A DNA stretch of 64,000 bases from Eleginops maclovinus (Eukaryota; Chordata; Actinopteri; Perciformes; Eleginopidae): positions 6,941,043-7,005,042 of the forward strand of contig NC_086362.1 of assembly GCF_036324505.1 (NCBI RefSeq). The letters run 5' to 3'. A program made the position numbers and the translations under genes. Of the stretch, positions 1-12,170 are shown one piece after another. How positions within the stretch are numbered: the first letter of the stretch is position 1; the number at the start of each line of letters is the position of its first letter. The notes under the pieces were generated by a model. The model did not search any database. It had not been told where the DNA came from and was given only the letters and a program-made list of their open reading frames with translations.

Positions 1-315
1 CGTTAAGAGACAAGACACTCTTATTGCTGTTAAGACTTCATTTCAGTCCAAATTACCTACTGAAGTCATCTTCAAACAACCTTTTTTATCAAGCAGAAGC
101 TCCAGCACGCTTTGATTATAAACCGACAAGACAAGCAGTCCCACAGGCAGCTCCTCTTGGCCGGGACGTTTTAAATGCTCAAACACAAATCTCCCGGCAC
201 ATTTGGGGCTTTTGGACATGTTGGTAAATGATTTTAGTTACGGGAGGAGGTGGCGAATCATGTTCAAAAGCAGCTGGGATTCTTATCGGAGGCTGTGTAC
301 TGAGATGATACTCAC

Positions 316-443
316 TGAGTTGAGCTTAATTTGAGCATTCAGGAGGCTTTGGACGACTGATGGAGGCACCGACAGGTCCTGTTCCAGATGAGCGGAGAGA
401 GTCTCATTGTCTCTGAGAATGTTCCTCAGGATCACTGGCTGAG
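316..443 (-). CDS. abca4: abca4-like exon 5
   Basis: 128 nt between acceptor TTTGTTTCAG and consensus donor GTGAGT. It starts by completing an alanine codon and reads [20 protein letters not shown] then [20 protein letters not shown]. The '[12 protein letters not shown]' type motif matches the first extracellular domain of ABCA transporters. The length equals my recollection of human ABCA4 exon 5 (128 nt). The next exon is not visible between 1 and 315 and should lie outside the window. Confidence 0.82.
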
Positions 444-3400
444 CTGAAACAAAGATGGGGAATTGTTACTTTTGCAGAAATGCACAGAAAAAAACAGCAG
501 TGTTCTTGTTTTTTCCCAGTTGAAATGTCAAACTTCTGGCATGCTTTGACATCCATTTACGTGCAAACAGGTTTGACTGGATTTTTTATTAAACACATGT
601 AAATATATTTTGAATTGACATTTTGTTGATGCTGTAACATTAAAATGTGCTGCCATTTGTGTGTGACGTGAAATAGCTGCTTCTCAATTAACTCAGGGCA
701 CAAGGATTTGAGTCTAGTTATTTTGCTGGTTGCATCCATGTTTTAGCTCCTGACTGGCCATCTGCACTGCAGATATTTTGCAGCCTGCAGCCTTTATGTG
801 TCTGCCTCCCTTCTTTTTCTCTCTTCCTGCATTTGACTGACCACACTACTGTTCACAAATAAGTAAGCATACAGAAACATGTGTGTGTGTCACTGGCCTT
901 AATGGACATCTCTGTAAACGATGGAGGAGAGTGTGTCTGTGGAGCTAATAGGACGGCAGGATTTATTCTGCTGTTGAAATGAAAAGGTTAAAGCTAAAGC
1001 CTGTGTCTTCAGGATCACTGCAGTGCAGCTGCCCAGTGATGCTATCCTAACTGAAAGAAATAAAGGCCAAACTCATGGGAATAAATCCTTTTCATTGCAT
1101 GCTTATGGAAAAATGGACATTTTGAAGTGTTTTGTTTTACTTGCTTTGCAGTAGCATGCAATTGAGTATAAATTATGCTTTCTGTTAATTAAATCCTTGG
1201 TTGGTGAAATACTCGAGCTGAACGAGAGTACAAGGAGACAATTTGCTGCTAAACATGCTGCTGATTGTTAAACACACATGTTCTCCTGATTAGCTGCACA
1301 CATGTAGACTGCTCATTGTGAAGTGCACGCTCTGCATCCGTTCAACATGTGTGTTCTGCTCTCCGAGACTCACAGAGAGATGCTGCAGGGGTTACATAAT
1401 TTAATTAGATCAGCCCTCTCGCAAGTGTAACACATGCAAGGCAGTCAATTATCAGGATTTGGGAGGAGGTGACTGATACTGGCTGACTCAGGGTTCAATG
1501 AGGATAAATGTTTGTTAAAAACAACAATCAGTCAGTATTGTGTGGAATGAATGATGCTGTTTGTATTATTATAGCCTTAATTCTGCTGGAGCATCAGGTG
1601 AAATCCTGCAGGAGGAACATGCTGTTTCTGATTAAAGTGACCACCTCAGTCTTTCAATCAACCTCTGGTGAAATAAAAAAAGGGACAACAACATCACCTT
1701 TGCCTTCAGTCTTTTTGATAGCACTCAGTCTCATTCTTGTTAATGCCCTTTCTGCTCTCAGCCAATCCCATTAATTATGCCCGTGCTCAGATCTCTGATG
1801 GATTTAATCTTGTATATTACAAGCCAGCGACCCCAAAATGCAAATGGCCCCCGAGCCGTTTGTTGAACAGCAGTCCCCCTCCCGCCTTTGTGTTTTTGCA
1901 AATGAGGTGGCGTATGAAAATCTGAATATCATCAGGCTAAATGAGCCTAATGCAAAGCAGCAACTTATCAAGACAAACGATGTGTCAGTCTGCAAGGCAA
2001 ATTGCATCATAAATAATCACGCGCCATTGTTTTTGAGGGATAAAGGGGAATAACAAATCCTGAGACTTGTCATCAACATGAAGGAGATACTTTCCCCTGA
2101 TGGAGAGGACGTCAAGAAGACGCAGACTGTTGCTGAGGAAGAGTATTTTTACACGTAACACTTTTTCAAACAGTGGCAACAAAACTTGTACCTGAAGAAG
2201 ACTCGTTTACATGATTGTGTTTGAGAAGAGGGCTGCCGATGACGATTACCTCAAAGTCTAGCGCACTGTCTTTAAATGTGTTGTTTTGTCCCCTGGATTG
2301 TTGACATGATTGTATGTGTGTATAATTATCCTCATATCAACTTTGTCAAATGTACGGCCTTTCATCAGTGGGTTATATGCTCACTCACAAAGGTGTCTCA
2401 TCGTTCAGCGATTATCTAAATAGATATCTCGGCCCTTGTGATGGCTACAGTACAGACATACGTTACCATGGTTGTTTGGGCAGGTTACTTCCTAGTTTAG
2501 CAAAAGGCGTGGCTGAGGGCTGAGGACTCCATGTGCTTCCATGTCAGTGTCGTTTTGTATTCTGTTCCTCTTCACTACCCCTTTTTTTCTATTTGGTTTG
2601 GCTGAGCCACTACATACAGCTCTGGAGAAAATCAAGAGTCCACTGCAGCATTATTAATTTCTCGATGTTGGAATTCAACAGACACTGGAATGGCTGCCAG
2701 ACATATAGATAAAGATTTAAGAAAATTGGAATTGGTATCCGTAGCTGTATATTCCATTTTGAGTCATTCTGGAAGGTCCGTTTGTTCAGTCAACACCTGT
2801 TTGGCTGCTGTTATATTTCTTACATTTTGTTTTTGATGACCTCTTTTATAGGCCTAGTCATTAATGATTATTGTTTTGGTTTTTAATCAGCATAAATAAA
2901 ATAACAAGTTCCTTTAAAAGCGTCCTGTTTGCCTGTTGCAAATGTAAGTCCTTTCATCAGTGGGTTAAAGGCTCAGTCACCATAGTGTATTACCTGATGT
3001 GGCAACAGTGATCTAAAATATTTCATACACATGATGTTAGCAAATGTTCTTCATTTTAAGATACTTTGCACATTTCTATCAAAGCTACCTGTTTTTTTTT
3101 TTATACACAGCTCTTCACTTTAGTACTGAACCCGTAAAGGGACATGGGGAAATAAAAAAGACTTAAACGTTTCTCATGCTCACGCAAAAGTCTCAAACCC
3201 ACCAAATGTCAGGTTCGGTCATAGGCAGTGTTCCTCGTTTAATTATTATTTTATTTAATGCATTTAGCATTAAAACACACTCTCCTTCAGAGTGAATTAA
3301 AGTGTGATTGAAGTTTTTTCATGGATTTCAATGACATTCACAAGGCTGGGGTTTCATCGGTCATCAGCTTTCTGCCGTTGACACTATCTGATGAAACAAG

Positions 3401-5512
3401 ACCTTGAATAAGATCTGAAAGGGAGCTTATGTACTGCTGTGTGTGTACTGCCGCAATACTTTCTTGTGAGCACTGGAAATGTTGGCGTGTGCACGAGAAA
3501 CTTTCGCATGACCACGGGAAACTTCCGGGTGAGCACGGGACACTTTCGCGTGCGCCCAAGAAACTTTCGCGTGAGCACGAGAAACGTTACATTTTAAAAA
3601 ATGTTCATGTCCCTTTATAGGTTCCATACTTCAGACCGAATACTGCACATATATTTGTTTTCCCGAGGATTTTGGCCTTGCATTAAGCCCTTGGTGTTAG
3701 TACCCTGTGCAGCGTTGGTCTGGGACAGCACTGAGTCCCACTGCTCCAGGTCGTCCGCCAGCAGCAGAGCCTTGCTGAGAATAGATCTGTTCACCACCAG
3801 CGTCTGCAGCTCCACCAACATCCCAGCAACTCTGCAAAAAAAACCAACAGATATAGAATTACAACCATCATATTCTGTTTGCGCCTCCTGTGCAGTGTGT
3901 CTGTGCGGACAGAGAAATGCGTACAAGGAGTTGTCGAAGTTGTTGACTTGTCCCGGCGTCTCCCCCGGGGTGGGGGAGTTCAGACAGGGGTTGTCGATGT
4001 TGCACATCATTCCCTGCAGCCAGGGCAGCACGCCGGCCGAGGGCATGGCTTTGTTTGGGTAGTGGCCTGCAGGAAGACAGGGTTCGGATTATTATATTCT
4101 CCTAAATATCTCAAAATCACAAGACGTTAAGTGGAATATCCATATCGCAGAAAGCACAATATTTGTTAAAGGTTTATATGCATTTGAATATGATTCTGTA
4201 GTTATTGTGAAGGTGCAGAGATAATGTTTTTGTTTTCAACATACTTAGAAACAACATTTTTTTGTTATTATGCAAGCACACATCCCATCTGAGAGGTTCT
4301 GCAGCTTCAGATGACTTACATTACATACTTACATTGGCCTTTAAACACAGGGCTGTTGGTGGAGCGCACCCACACCAGGATGAAAAAGAGGAACAGAGGC
4401 CAGATCAACTCCACCACCAGACGCACCTGCACGCAGCAGAACAGAGAAGAGCGCTCTTATTTTCATAATTTGTTTATGAGATATATGCGTGATCATATCA
4501 TGGCTAACAGCATTTACATTGTTTTCTTGTAAAAATGCGACGTCATGCAGCAGCGAGACAAACACTGATAAAGTCAAGGCAAAGGAAAGTGGACCGTGAG
4601 TGTTTGAGGCTGTGTGATATTGCTGCAAATGCTCTATGTTTTTCCTGCAGCTCTTCCTGGATTGAGAAACCGCTGGTGTCCCCTGCAGCAGGAGCTATCC
4701 CACCCTCACTATCACCTCCTCTACACATCTAATCATCTCCCGGATGAAGAGCAACAAGCACTTCTTCTTCACTCAAACACAACCACTTCCACACCTTTCA
4801 GCAGCATGTGACATTTGTATTTCCTCCTCAGGGAAAAATGTGTGAAAAGAAAGCACAATTGAATGACCTCTAGGCTTATATTCTGAAGCCTTGATCGATG
4901 CTCTGAAGACAAAGCGGCAAGAGTTTGAAGGGGTTAAGCATTTATCTGAACCAGGTATTCCAGGTTCAAGCTTGTTTTTATTACTTTTCTGTCACTGTGG
5001 AAACAGTTTCTTTATGCACGAGTCAAGGTAGTGCGCTCCTCTGAAAGCGGAGGAATAACTAACAGTTGTACATTTCATAAATCAGAGGGAGGAAATATGT
5101 AGCAGGAGGACAAAGCTGCAGCTTCTCCTGCCTTAACGTTTTTAACATTTTACACCTTCCCGACACCCCCCCCCACCCTTACAAGCCCTGCACGCTAACC
5201 TGGGCTGACCCTTTCCTCGTGCACCCTCTATACAATCCCCTGTGCCATCATGTCCAGCAGGAAATGGCTACTTTGTCTTCATAATTAAAGACGAGGTGAG
5301 AAAATACAATAACACACGTGGCTTGAAATACCACGGCTCCATGGCAACATTATAAATTAAAGTTAATGCAAGAGGGATTTTATTCAGTTTAACGTGCATT
5401 AAGCCTTAGTATTAACATGGAATCATTGCATTCCGACCGCAGGAAAATTACATTCGCAACTATTTCAAAGAAAGCAGATATAATTTCAAATTCAATGTCC
5501 TTTAATTCCCTG

Positions 5513-5568
<56 letters not shown>

Positions 5569-7543
5569 ATATGCAGTTCTGCTGAGCGGGTGAATTATCA
5601 TAATGTATTCCATGGAAGAGGCATGGAGAAGGAACACAGTGATCATGGGGACTTTCTCAGTCTGCCTCCCCAGGCGTCTGCCATCGGACACAAGCCTTCT
5701 TTATGAACAGATAATCTCCTCCTATGAAATTATGTGAAATACTGGACCATAAAATCAGTTTCATGCCTGTTATAAAATGTTGAAATGCCTGCTGAGGCAT
5801 TCATATAATTGGTCATTAACCTCCACAAGCCCTCCACAAGCTCCATTGTCCTTGTAACTCCCACTGGTTTTGTCTAATACCGATATTTCATGTCGACGTC
5901 GGCCAAATATTTTCCACATTCAGAGCACATGAACTCCACTGTCCTCTCACATATTCTCCCTGTCCCGTCTGCCAGTTGATCAACTTAGCAAGGAGAATAT
6001 TTCCCAGATACAAAGTTTGGAAATCGCATAAAACTTTGCCTTGAGTTATTCCTAGAAACTTTGATGAAAGCAGTTGTTTTTTTATTTTTTTGTGAAGGTG
6101 TCTTTTGTTCGCTGCCAGTGGGCGGACGCTCCTGCTGTAAATCAAACACCCACTGCAGCTCTTTGTAGCAGACACACACCGCCTCTAATGACACACACAG
6201 ATAACAAGACTCCGCGACAACTTGTTGAAATGCAGCTCAGACATCCCTCCCCAGCATGGGACCTCATGTCCAGCAAAAGTGTGTGTGGGGGGGCATACGA
6301 TGCAATGAAGCCATATCAGCAGCAATGGATTATGGGAGACTTACCCTCAACAGCAGAGTTAGGGTATCATTTGCAAAGTTTTCTCTTTTCATCGATGACA
6401 TTTGCCTAGGCTTGCATTCATATAAAGGCTCTGTTGTTTAAGCTGTAAAAGCACATTTAAAGTTGAAAAATGTTTTACAAGTAAATGATATTACCTACAT
6501 TTATATACAGCATTTTTACAAAATGTGCACATTTTAACTGTAACTTTCTTCTTTTTGGTTGAATATTTTTATTATTTTTGTATCTGTTATTGCACATTTT
6601 GAGTTTAACTTCTAATGTTAACATAAATATGTTATTATTTGATTGCAGACTTTTACTCTCACTTCTTATTTTAACTTATTGTTTATTAATATATTTAATT
6701 TAATTATTTTAATCCTTTGATTGCACACTTTTACCTTAATTTCTTATATTACTTTTGTTACATTATCCAAAAAATAATTACCTACATTTTGAATGCGCAT
6801 TCTTAGGCTGAAAATGACAGGTGCAACACTACAAATATCTTAAAATGTCTTAAAATATGAATTGTTTGCATTAGAAATATGACATGAAGCCTTAAAGTAC
6901 TTAAAGACAGTTGAATTAAAAGTTTGCATGTTAGCAAGTTGAAGCAACATTTGAAATATATGCACTAAACAAGTTTAAATATTGAGAGCAGGTACAAATA
7001 CAGCTGAAGTTGAGCAGAGAGAGTTGAAGTTGGCACCGTCAGTGACAGGTGAATAATAACTTTTAATTGTCTGCTCTGATTTATGTGAACTGTTTTACAT
7101 TAAGCAAACATTTCTGAGATGTGGCAGGGACAGAGAGTTTGTAAGAGGAACCAGAGAGAGTGTTTGCCCTTCAAACAAAACGTTTTTTAACATCTGTCAT
7201 CCCTCCCTATTCCATCTATTAGTCCACACTGGCTCTGTTAGACCAGGAAGTCAGGCCAGGTGACATAATGTGCAGCAGAGACAGATCTGCTCAAATTGAA
7301 GGTGACACGTGGAATTGGTGTGCATTAAGGAGAGATTGTTCTCTGAAGGCAGCTTACTGCTATAGAAGCCTGCTTGGTAGTAAATCCCTGCACTCATGAA
7401 TAACTTGATAACACTGACCACACTGAGCAGACCTAAAGAAATTTATATACAGACACACGTTGATTTGCAGAGCGTACCTTTTGTCTCTTCCGCAGAGTGA
7501 AGTTCTTCCACAGCAGCAGAGTGAACTGCGTCAGGAGACCCAT
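316..7543 (-). CDS. abca4: ABCA4-like ATP-binding cassette transporter, 5' part (coding exons 1-5; gene runs off the window at position 1)
   Basis: Five exons joined by GT-AG introns give one open frame: 7541..7543 ATG to 7478, 4426-4333, 4066-3925, 3831-3704 and 443-316. Lengths are 66, 94, 142, 128 and 128 nt. The N-terminus has the ABCA1/4/7 pattern: a short cytosolic start with [14 protein letters not shown], a first membrane helix ([17 protein letters not shown]), then the extracellular motif [17 protein letters not shown] and the segment [14 protein letters not shown]. The MG start and the LRKRQK stretch favour ABCA4 (photoreceptor N-retinylidene-phosphatidylethanolamine importer) over ABCA1 (MA-C-W start) or ABCA7. 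From family knowledge the full protein has about 2,250 residues with two membrane domains and two ATPase cassettes. Only about 160 residues lie here, so no Walker motif can be checked. Paralogue identity is inferred from the N-terminus alone. Confidence 0.85.
3121..3634. mobile_element. Miniature inverted-repeat element (MITE-like) inside abca4-like intron 4
   Basis: The left end (3121-3187) contains AACC-C-GTAAAGGGACATG and later AACGTTTCTC(A)TGCTCACGC. The reverse complement of the right end (about 3571-3634) has the same order: AACC-T-ATAAAGGGACATG and AACGTTTCTCGTGCTCACGC. That gives inverted termini with the 21-bp motif in opposite orientations. No transposase is encoded. The right edge ends close to the exon 4 donor at 3703. 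The exact ends and any target duplication are unclear. Confidence 0.6.
3466..3591. repeat. 21-bp minisatellite, six units
   Basis: Six adjacent 21-bp units start at 3466, 3487, 3508, 3529, 3550 and 3571. The consensus is close to GTGAGCACGAGAAACTTTCGC. Because 21 is a multiple of 3 and the unit lacks stops in several frames, overlapping open frames appear on both strands. These are not genes. Confidence 0.85.
3704..3831 (-). CDS. abca4: abca4-like exon 4
   Basis: 128 nt after a very strong acceptor (run of T then GCAG). The donor is GTACTA after CACAGG. It reads [15 protein letters not shown] then [16 protein letters not shown] and ends phase 1. The sequence is more diverged than exon 3, as is typical for this part of the extracellular domain. 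From memory, the human ABCA4 exon at this place is 140 nt, so the fish exon would be four codons shorter in the same phase. Phase agreement with exons 3 and 5 supports it. Confidence 0.7.
3925..4066 (-). CDS. abca4: abca4-like exon 3 (start of extracellular domain 1)
   Basis: 142 nt. The acceptor follows a pyrimidine-rich CTGTCTTCCTGCAG and the donor is GTACGC. It encodes the conserved [19 protein letters not shown] block, two further cysteines (MMCNIDNPC) and a possible N-glycosylation site NNFDNSL (N-x-S/T not met exactly at the first N). The PNKAMPSAG motif is the strongest evidence for the ABCA1/4/7 group. Confidence 0.88.
4333..4426 (-). CDS. abca4: abca4-like exon 2 (first transmembrane helix)
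   Basis: 94 nt between acceptor CTGCGTGCAG and the consensus donor GTAAGT. It encodes [20 protein letters not shown] and then [11 protein letters not shown], a single hydrophobic helix followed by the start of the first large extracellular domain. It ends one base into a cysteine codon that exon 3 completes. Confidence 0.85.
4427..7477 (-). other. abca4: abca4-like intron 1
   Basis: 3.05-kb intron with a GT/GA microsatellite at 5518-5567. I see no other exon or recognised repeat. Confidence 0.7.
5518..5567. repeat. (GT)n-(GA)n microsatellite
   Basis: About 18 GT repeats run directly into about 6 GA repeats. Confidence 0.95.
7478..7543 (-). CDS. abca4: abca4-like coding exon 1 (start codon)
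   Basis: 66 nt, 22 codons, starting [14 protein letters not shown] and ending RKRQK, followed by donor GTACGC. The start is supported by an in-frame TAA nine bases upstream (7550-7552) and a purine at -3 with G at +4. It encodes the cytosolic N-terminus just before the first transmembrane helix. The exon ends on a codon boundary. Confidence 0.85.
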
Positions 7544-8376
7544 TACGGCTTATCCTGGCAATATCCTGCCAAAGCGTCGCTATGGCAACTGGCCCACTTA
7601 ATAAACCCTGCAGGGAATAAAAGGCAGAGTTTGGTTTTTTAATACAGAAGGAGCAATGCATCTTGGGGGAGTGCCACTAATCATTCACTTCCCCGGGCCT
7701 CGGGGCTCTCGGTGCAGCACCTGTTCCAAGAATTATTATCACCTCCACTCAGCGAGGCTCATGTGCACGCTCCCTGTTTGCACCTATTAAAGAGCGGTTG
7801 CTTGTTTTACTTAATGTACTGCATACTACATTATTAGGCCAAAAACTAAATATATATCATTTTCCTCTTAAACGGGCGTGAAGCACTACACATCCTCTTT
7901 AATTAATCAGCCTTTTTGTGGTGATAGAGTAAAGTCAAAGACAGAGCTCACTTTTCATACGGACCAGAGATAGTTGTAAAATCTTTATTGCAGATTTTAT
8001 AAGCCACTGAGCACTGATTACACAGACAATAAACAAATAGATCTGCTGTGGCATTTTTACACTGCTACATCAAGTATGACCTTTATCAAAAACTGACTCT
8101 GAGTACAGTCGGGGAGCTCTGTTCATTACTGCGTTGCTGAGTCTGAACAAGTATCAATAGATCGAGTGTCCTCTCTGTGTGAATTACTAACCATGGTTAT
8201 AATCATTGATATATTCACGAGATATATGCAACCTTAGACAATGTAGTACAACAAAAGACAAATAATACACAATACAAGTGCATTTTCTAAAAAAGAGTTA
8301 ATATGATAAGGCTCGTTCAGTCATTCAGATAGTTGGGGGTAGTTTGGTTAAATGGTGTTAGTATTAATTTTACTGT
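7544..8376. other. 5' flank of the abca4-like gene (putative promoter and 5' UTR)
   Basis: This is the sequence immediately upstream of the start codon on the minus strand. It must contain the 5' UTR or an untranslated upstream exon. I see no convincing TATA box or CpG-rich stretch that would fix the transcription start. Confidence 0.35.
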
Positions 8377-8600
8377 GACATGTTTCCATGCTTTAATGTT
8401 TAGAAAGCTCTTTATTTTTCTCATCCTTCCTGTGCTGCAGCACCTCTTTTCACCCTCTGTCTGAAACCAGAGCCCAGTCTGTTCTGATTGGTTAGCTGGC
8501 CCGGCTCTGTGAATGTTTAGTCAACCGCTTAGAAATGTCCCGCCCCTCAGCCTAAAATGCATTTAAAAAAATCTCTAGCCTTCCGTCTCGTAGACCCACT
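8377..8600 (+). repeat. Interspersed repeat, copy 1 (inverted copy at 19470-19574)
   Basis: 8377-8488 closely matches the reverse complement of 19470-19574, sharing the blocks CATGTTTCCATGCTTTAATG, AGAAAGCTCTTTATTTTTCT and CTGTCTGAAACCAGAGCCCA. The continuation (8489-8600) contains GATTGGTTAGCTGGCC and ATGTCCCGCCCC, which I recall from abundant fish repeats. The family is not named. Confidence 0.65.
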
Positions 8601-11600
8601 TGGCAAAGCATTAATTCATGGTTTTTACTAACCCCTATTGGTATGATGTTATTTCAGCATGATATTCGATACGTGCATTACAATTAATCACGCCAAAATG
8701 TAGATTTTGCTCTTGTATCCACGTGGAGATTACCCCCGCCTTCTCGTCAGAGTGTCCAGCTCGAGTGACGTGAGTAAACAAGTGAATGCTCTGGTAAAAT
8801 TTGCCATAGAAACAGTGTTAACGCAGTAGGAATAACTGCAGCAATGGTTATTACTTATGACAAGGAGGCTATGTTTTGCAATGAGTTTGTTTATCTGCCA
8901 GAACACACACGTGTCTTTTCACTAATGCACACAACCTTGGCCCAGGTCTGCTCTCAAAGTGTCCTTCTAGATTCCATTAACAAGATTTATTTATCATATA
9001 TATGGTATGTTATTACCTTCAGAAAATGAGCCACACTATATATTCTGCAAAGAAACATGTTAATTTATTATTTATGTTGTTTAATGTATGTGTATTTCAG
9101 ATTTCCCGGCTCAATTATACTTTTAGAGTCATGCCTTCACGGGTATTTTTTAGAAAATGGGTTTTGAATCCTTCAAAAAAAAGAAATGGTTTATAATTAA
9201 ATCACACTGGACTGAGCAGCTAAAACACTAAACATGTATTTTTCCATTATGTATTGGAAAAGACATGTTTATTTGTATTGTTCTTATGAATCACCTTAAC
9301 TTGCTATTTTTAATCAAACATATTTCATTTTATTTAGTTTAACTTTAACATTTAATTACACACTTTTCTTTTAATTTATATTTGTATCATTTTCATTTTA
9401 AATAGGAAAAACTGTCACGAAAAAAGGGATAAATAAAACAATTATAATATCATAAACATTTTTTGAATGTATAACAATATGTAATGCATGTATGTTACAT
9501 GTATGTACTAAATTACATTTCTATAGTACAACTATGACATTAAACAAGTGCAAGGAGGTTGTTGCAATGCTCAAAAGAAGATATACATGCATTAATTGTT
9601 AATATAAAAGGTATGTTACCTAGCTATGTTTAAACATGTAGTGTGTGTATTTGTGTGTGTGCAGGGGGGGAGAAGGTTTTTAGCCCCAGGGCGGTCCTGA
9701 CAAATGTGCCACCTTTTACCGCTCCATTTCCTCTTCCTGCTCATCTCCCCTCTGTGTCTTTACATTATTTACTGCTCCTCCATGGAAGTTTTACTTACTG
9801 TCATGGGAAAGTTGAGTCAACTGCACTTCCAAACAGAAAATGTTGCGCTTTAATAGACGCTCAAGAGAATTAAAATATCTATAAGAGAATATATCTGAGA
9901 CGAAACTAGGTCTCTCACGAACCCTACTTCTGTCTGACTATCTTTGTCACAGATATAACTATGCTAACACATATTACTCTAATATTAAGAGCATTTTAAA
10001 CCACTGCTTTGCAAAATTCTGCATAACACTAACCCTTTTTAAATCTGCACAGGCCTACACTTTGAAATCTAATACATTGTATCACTGTACTAAGTTTAAA
10101 GATTTTATATCAATCCATCAATCTGTCTACATACACACACATGTTTCACAAACATCATCAATGGACGACAGATGCAAACACGCTGCAATGGCCCAAATCA
10201 TTCCCATTAGGAGAAAAACTGTAGTTCCAGAAACTATGCAAATATAAAACACAAATGAGCCAAAACACATGAAGAAACAGCTTCAACCAACTTGACAGCA
10301 CATGCAGCATGTAGAAATGATTCCCTAACTTGAAAAATAAGCTGCTGCAAGGAGCTCCAAAAACCACGGAATCCAGGGGATGGTCAAACGTGATGCACAC
10401 CGGAGACCGGAGGAGTTGGTGATGTTAGGGGATTATAAAGGTATATAATATATGTTTTATTGACTTATTTTAACAACATGATCGCATGATTCCTTTCAAT
10501 ATTACTATGTTAGCTAGCTAGCTTCCAGCAGATCTACAGTGATATCGGATACTATAATGGCAAGTGTAGATTTTCCTGAATACACTTTTTTGGTTTAAAA
10601 ATGTAACAATGCTCATACTGCACTGAATCATCTGCTGTGAATACATGCTATAGGTTGAATGTGTTATAATACCAGACCCTTCACAGCAGCTCTTCTGGTA
10701 GTACTCTCTCCACTATTCACAGCTTTCAAGACCTCTGGAAGGAGATGGTTGTTATGGAGTTGTACGAGGGTAAAATGGTCTTTACAAAAAGACCTTCAAC
10801 ACGCTTGAATGCTCGACTCCATCATACGCGTGTATAATTGAGTGTGTGCAGAATTGCCGTGCACAGCTTTCAAGCCTCGTCTTTTGAAACATGTAACGTG
10901 CAGAGAGGACAGATCAGAACCACCTCCTCTCTGAAAAAATGTCGAGCATGAAGGGTAAACAACATCTCCGAGAATATACTCCACCCATACACCAAAAAAA
11001 TGTTTCTATCTGAGAAATATGTGCATGTGGGCGAGTTCTGTGGAAAGGCCCAGCTCAAGGACTCTCAATTCCACATCTAAAGTAGAGATAACAAGCAACA
11101 AGAGAGAGGGTGATTGTGATTTGCATTGCAGCCGCGCTGTTACCAAACACCATGAACACAGTTCTCCAGAGAACAAACACTGTGAAGAGTGTTTTCCAAA
11201 TCATCATTTTAATCTACGACTAGGTGAATAATCAAAACCGGTTCTTTTTGCCACTTTATAAAACTTGTTTTTCACAAAAGTGTGGACATCAGGAGCTAGA
11301 ATCAGCATTCTCTGTATCATCGAGATAGTGTTTTGATACTAAAAACAGTTGAGAGGATATAAGGATTGATACATGGGTATTGTTTGGGGGCAAGCATAGT
11401 GCATTGTTTCAGCGTACAAGACTACACATATTTGTCAGACAGCATGAGGGCCAATACAGCCCTCTTAAGGGTAAAATAGCTGCTGTTCCACTTCCTTCTA
11501 CTCTTATTTTCTAAATAACTTTTAACAATAGAGTATTTTTCCCTGATCATGCTTCTGATCTAATTGCTGAACAATTTAATCAGCAGCATGTTCCCTGATC

Positions 11601-12052
11601 ATGCTGCGTTAGATCTTTGTGCAACAATAAGGTGAACTGATTAAACGCCCTAATAAAAAGACATTATGAGGAGTGAGCTATTTCTGAATTATTGGTTATA
11701 ATATAAAAGAAACAAAAAACTCTGGCCGAAGTTGGACTATAGCATAAAATGTTTTGCTTTAAACAACAATAACAGTTTACTTTTTTCTATTGAACTAAGT
11801 ATGATGGGTGAAGGTAGCTCAAGATCATTTCTCAAGTCTTTAGCACTGGTGAAGTAACTCTCAATGCTTCCTTTTCCCATTCATTGCTTGGACCTAACAT
11901 CATGACATTTGTAGAGAGACACATTTTATAGGGGACCCTGAGGGCAGCATCTCTTTAGTTCAATGGGATTTTTCCAAATAATAATAATCTCATGTCTGGG
12001 TTTTGGGTTCTGGGTTTTAAGACTCATATCAGGGATTTAATACCAAAAAAAA
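8601..12052. other. Intergenic, no gene seen
   Basis: AT-rich DNA with scattered short open frames of chance quality. A weak plus-strand splice-like pair surrounds 8750-8768 but encodes nothing recognisable. Confidence 0.4.
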
Positions 12053-12170
12053 GCTGAGTCATGTCAAGTGTTTTAGGGCTCTTAATGTTGAACTGTGTAA
12101 AGGGTTTCGGGACTCATATTACTGAGTTATGTAAAGGGTTTTAAGACTCATAATGCTGAGTCATGTCGGG
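12053..12170. repeat. 34-bp minisatellite, about 3.5 units
   Basis: Units start at 12053, 12087, 12121 and 12155, exactly 34 bp apart. They follow the pattern GCTGAGTCATGT then AAAGGGTTTTAAGACTCATA. A diverged partial unit precedes it at 12013-12030. Confidence 0.8.

Larger units (their letters stand above)
444..3703 (-). other. abca4: abca4-like intron 4
   Basis: This 3.26-kb intron has no exon I can support. It contains a miniature inverted-repeat element (about 3121-3634, reaching the intron's exon-4 side) and two direct copies of a roughly 40-bp sequence (2346-2390 and 2940-2984). Confidence 0.7.

Noticed and set aside
3338..3627. Several overlapping open frames with repeated H/R/E/K heptads
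   Set aside because: Produced by the 21-bp minisatellite, whose unit is a multiple of three. No splice or start context.
3601..4062. A 153-codon plus-strand open frame
   Set aside because: Antisense shadow of abca4-like exons 3 and 4.
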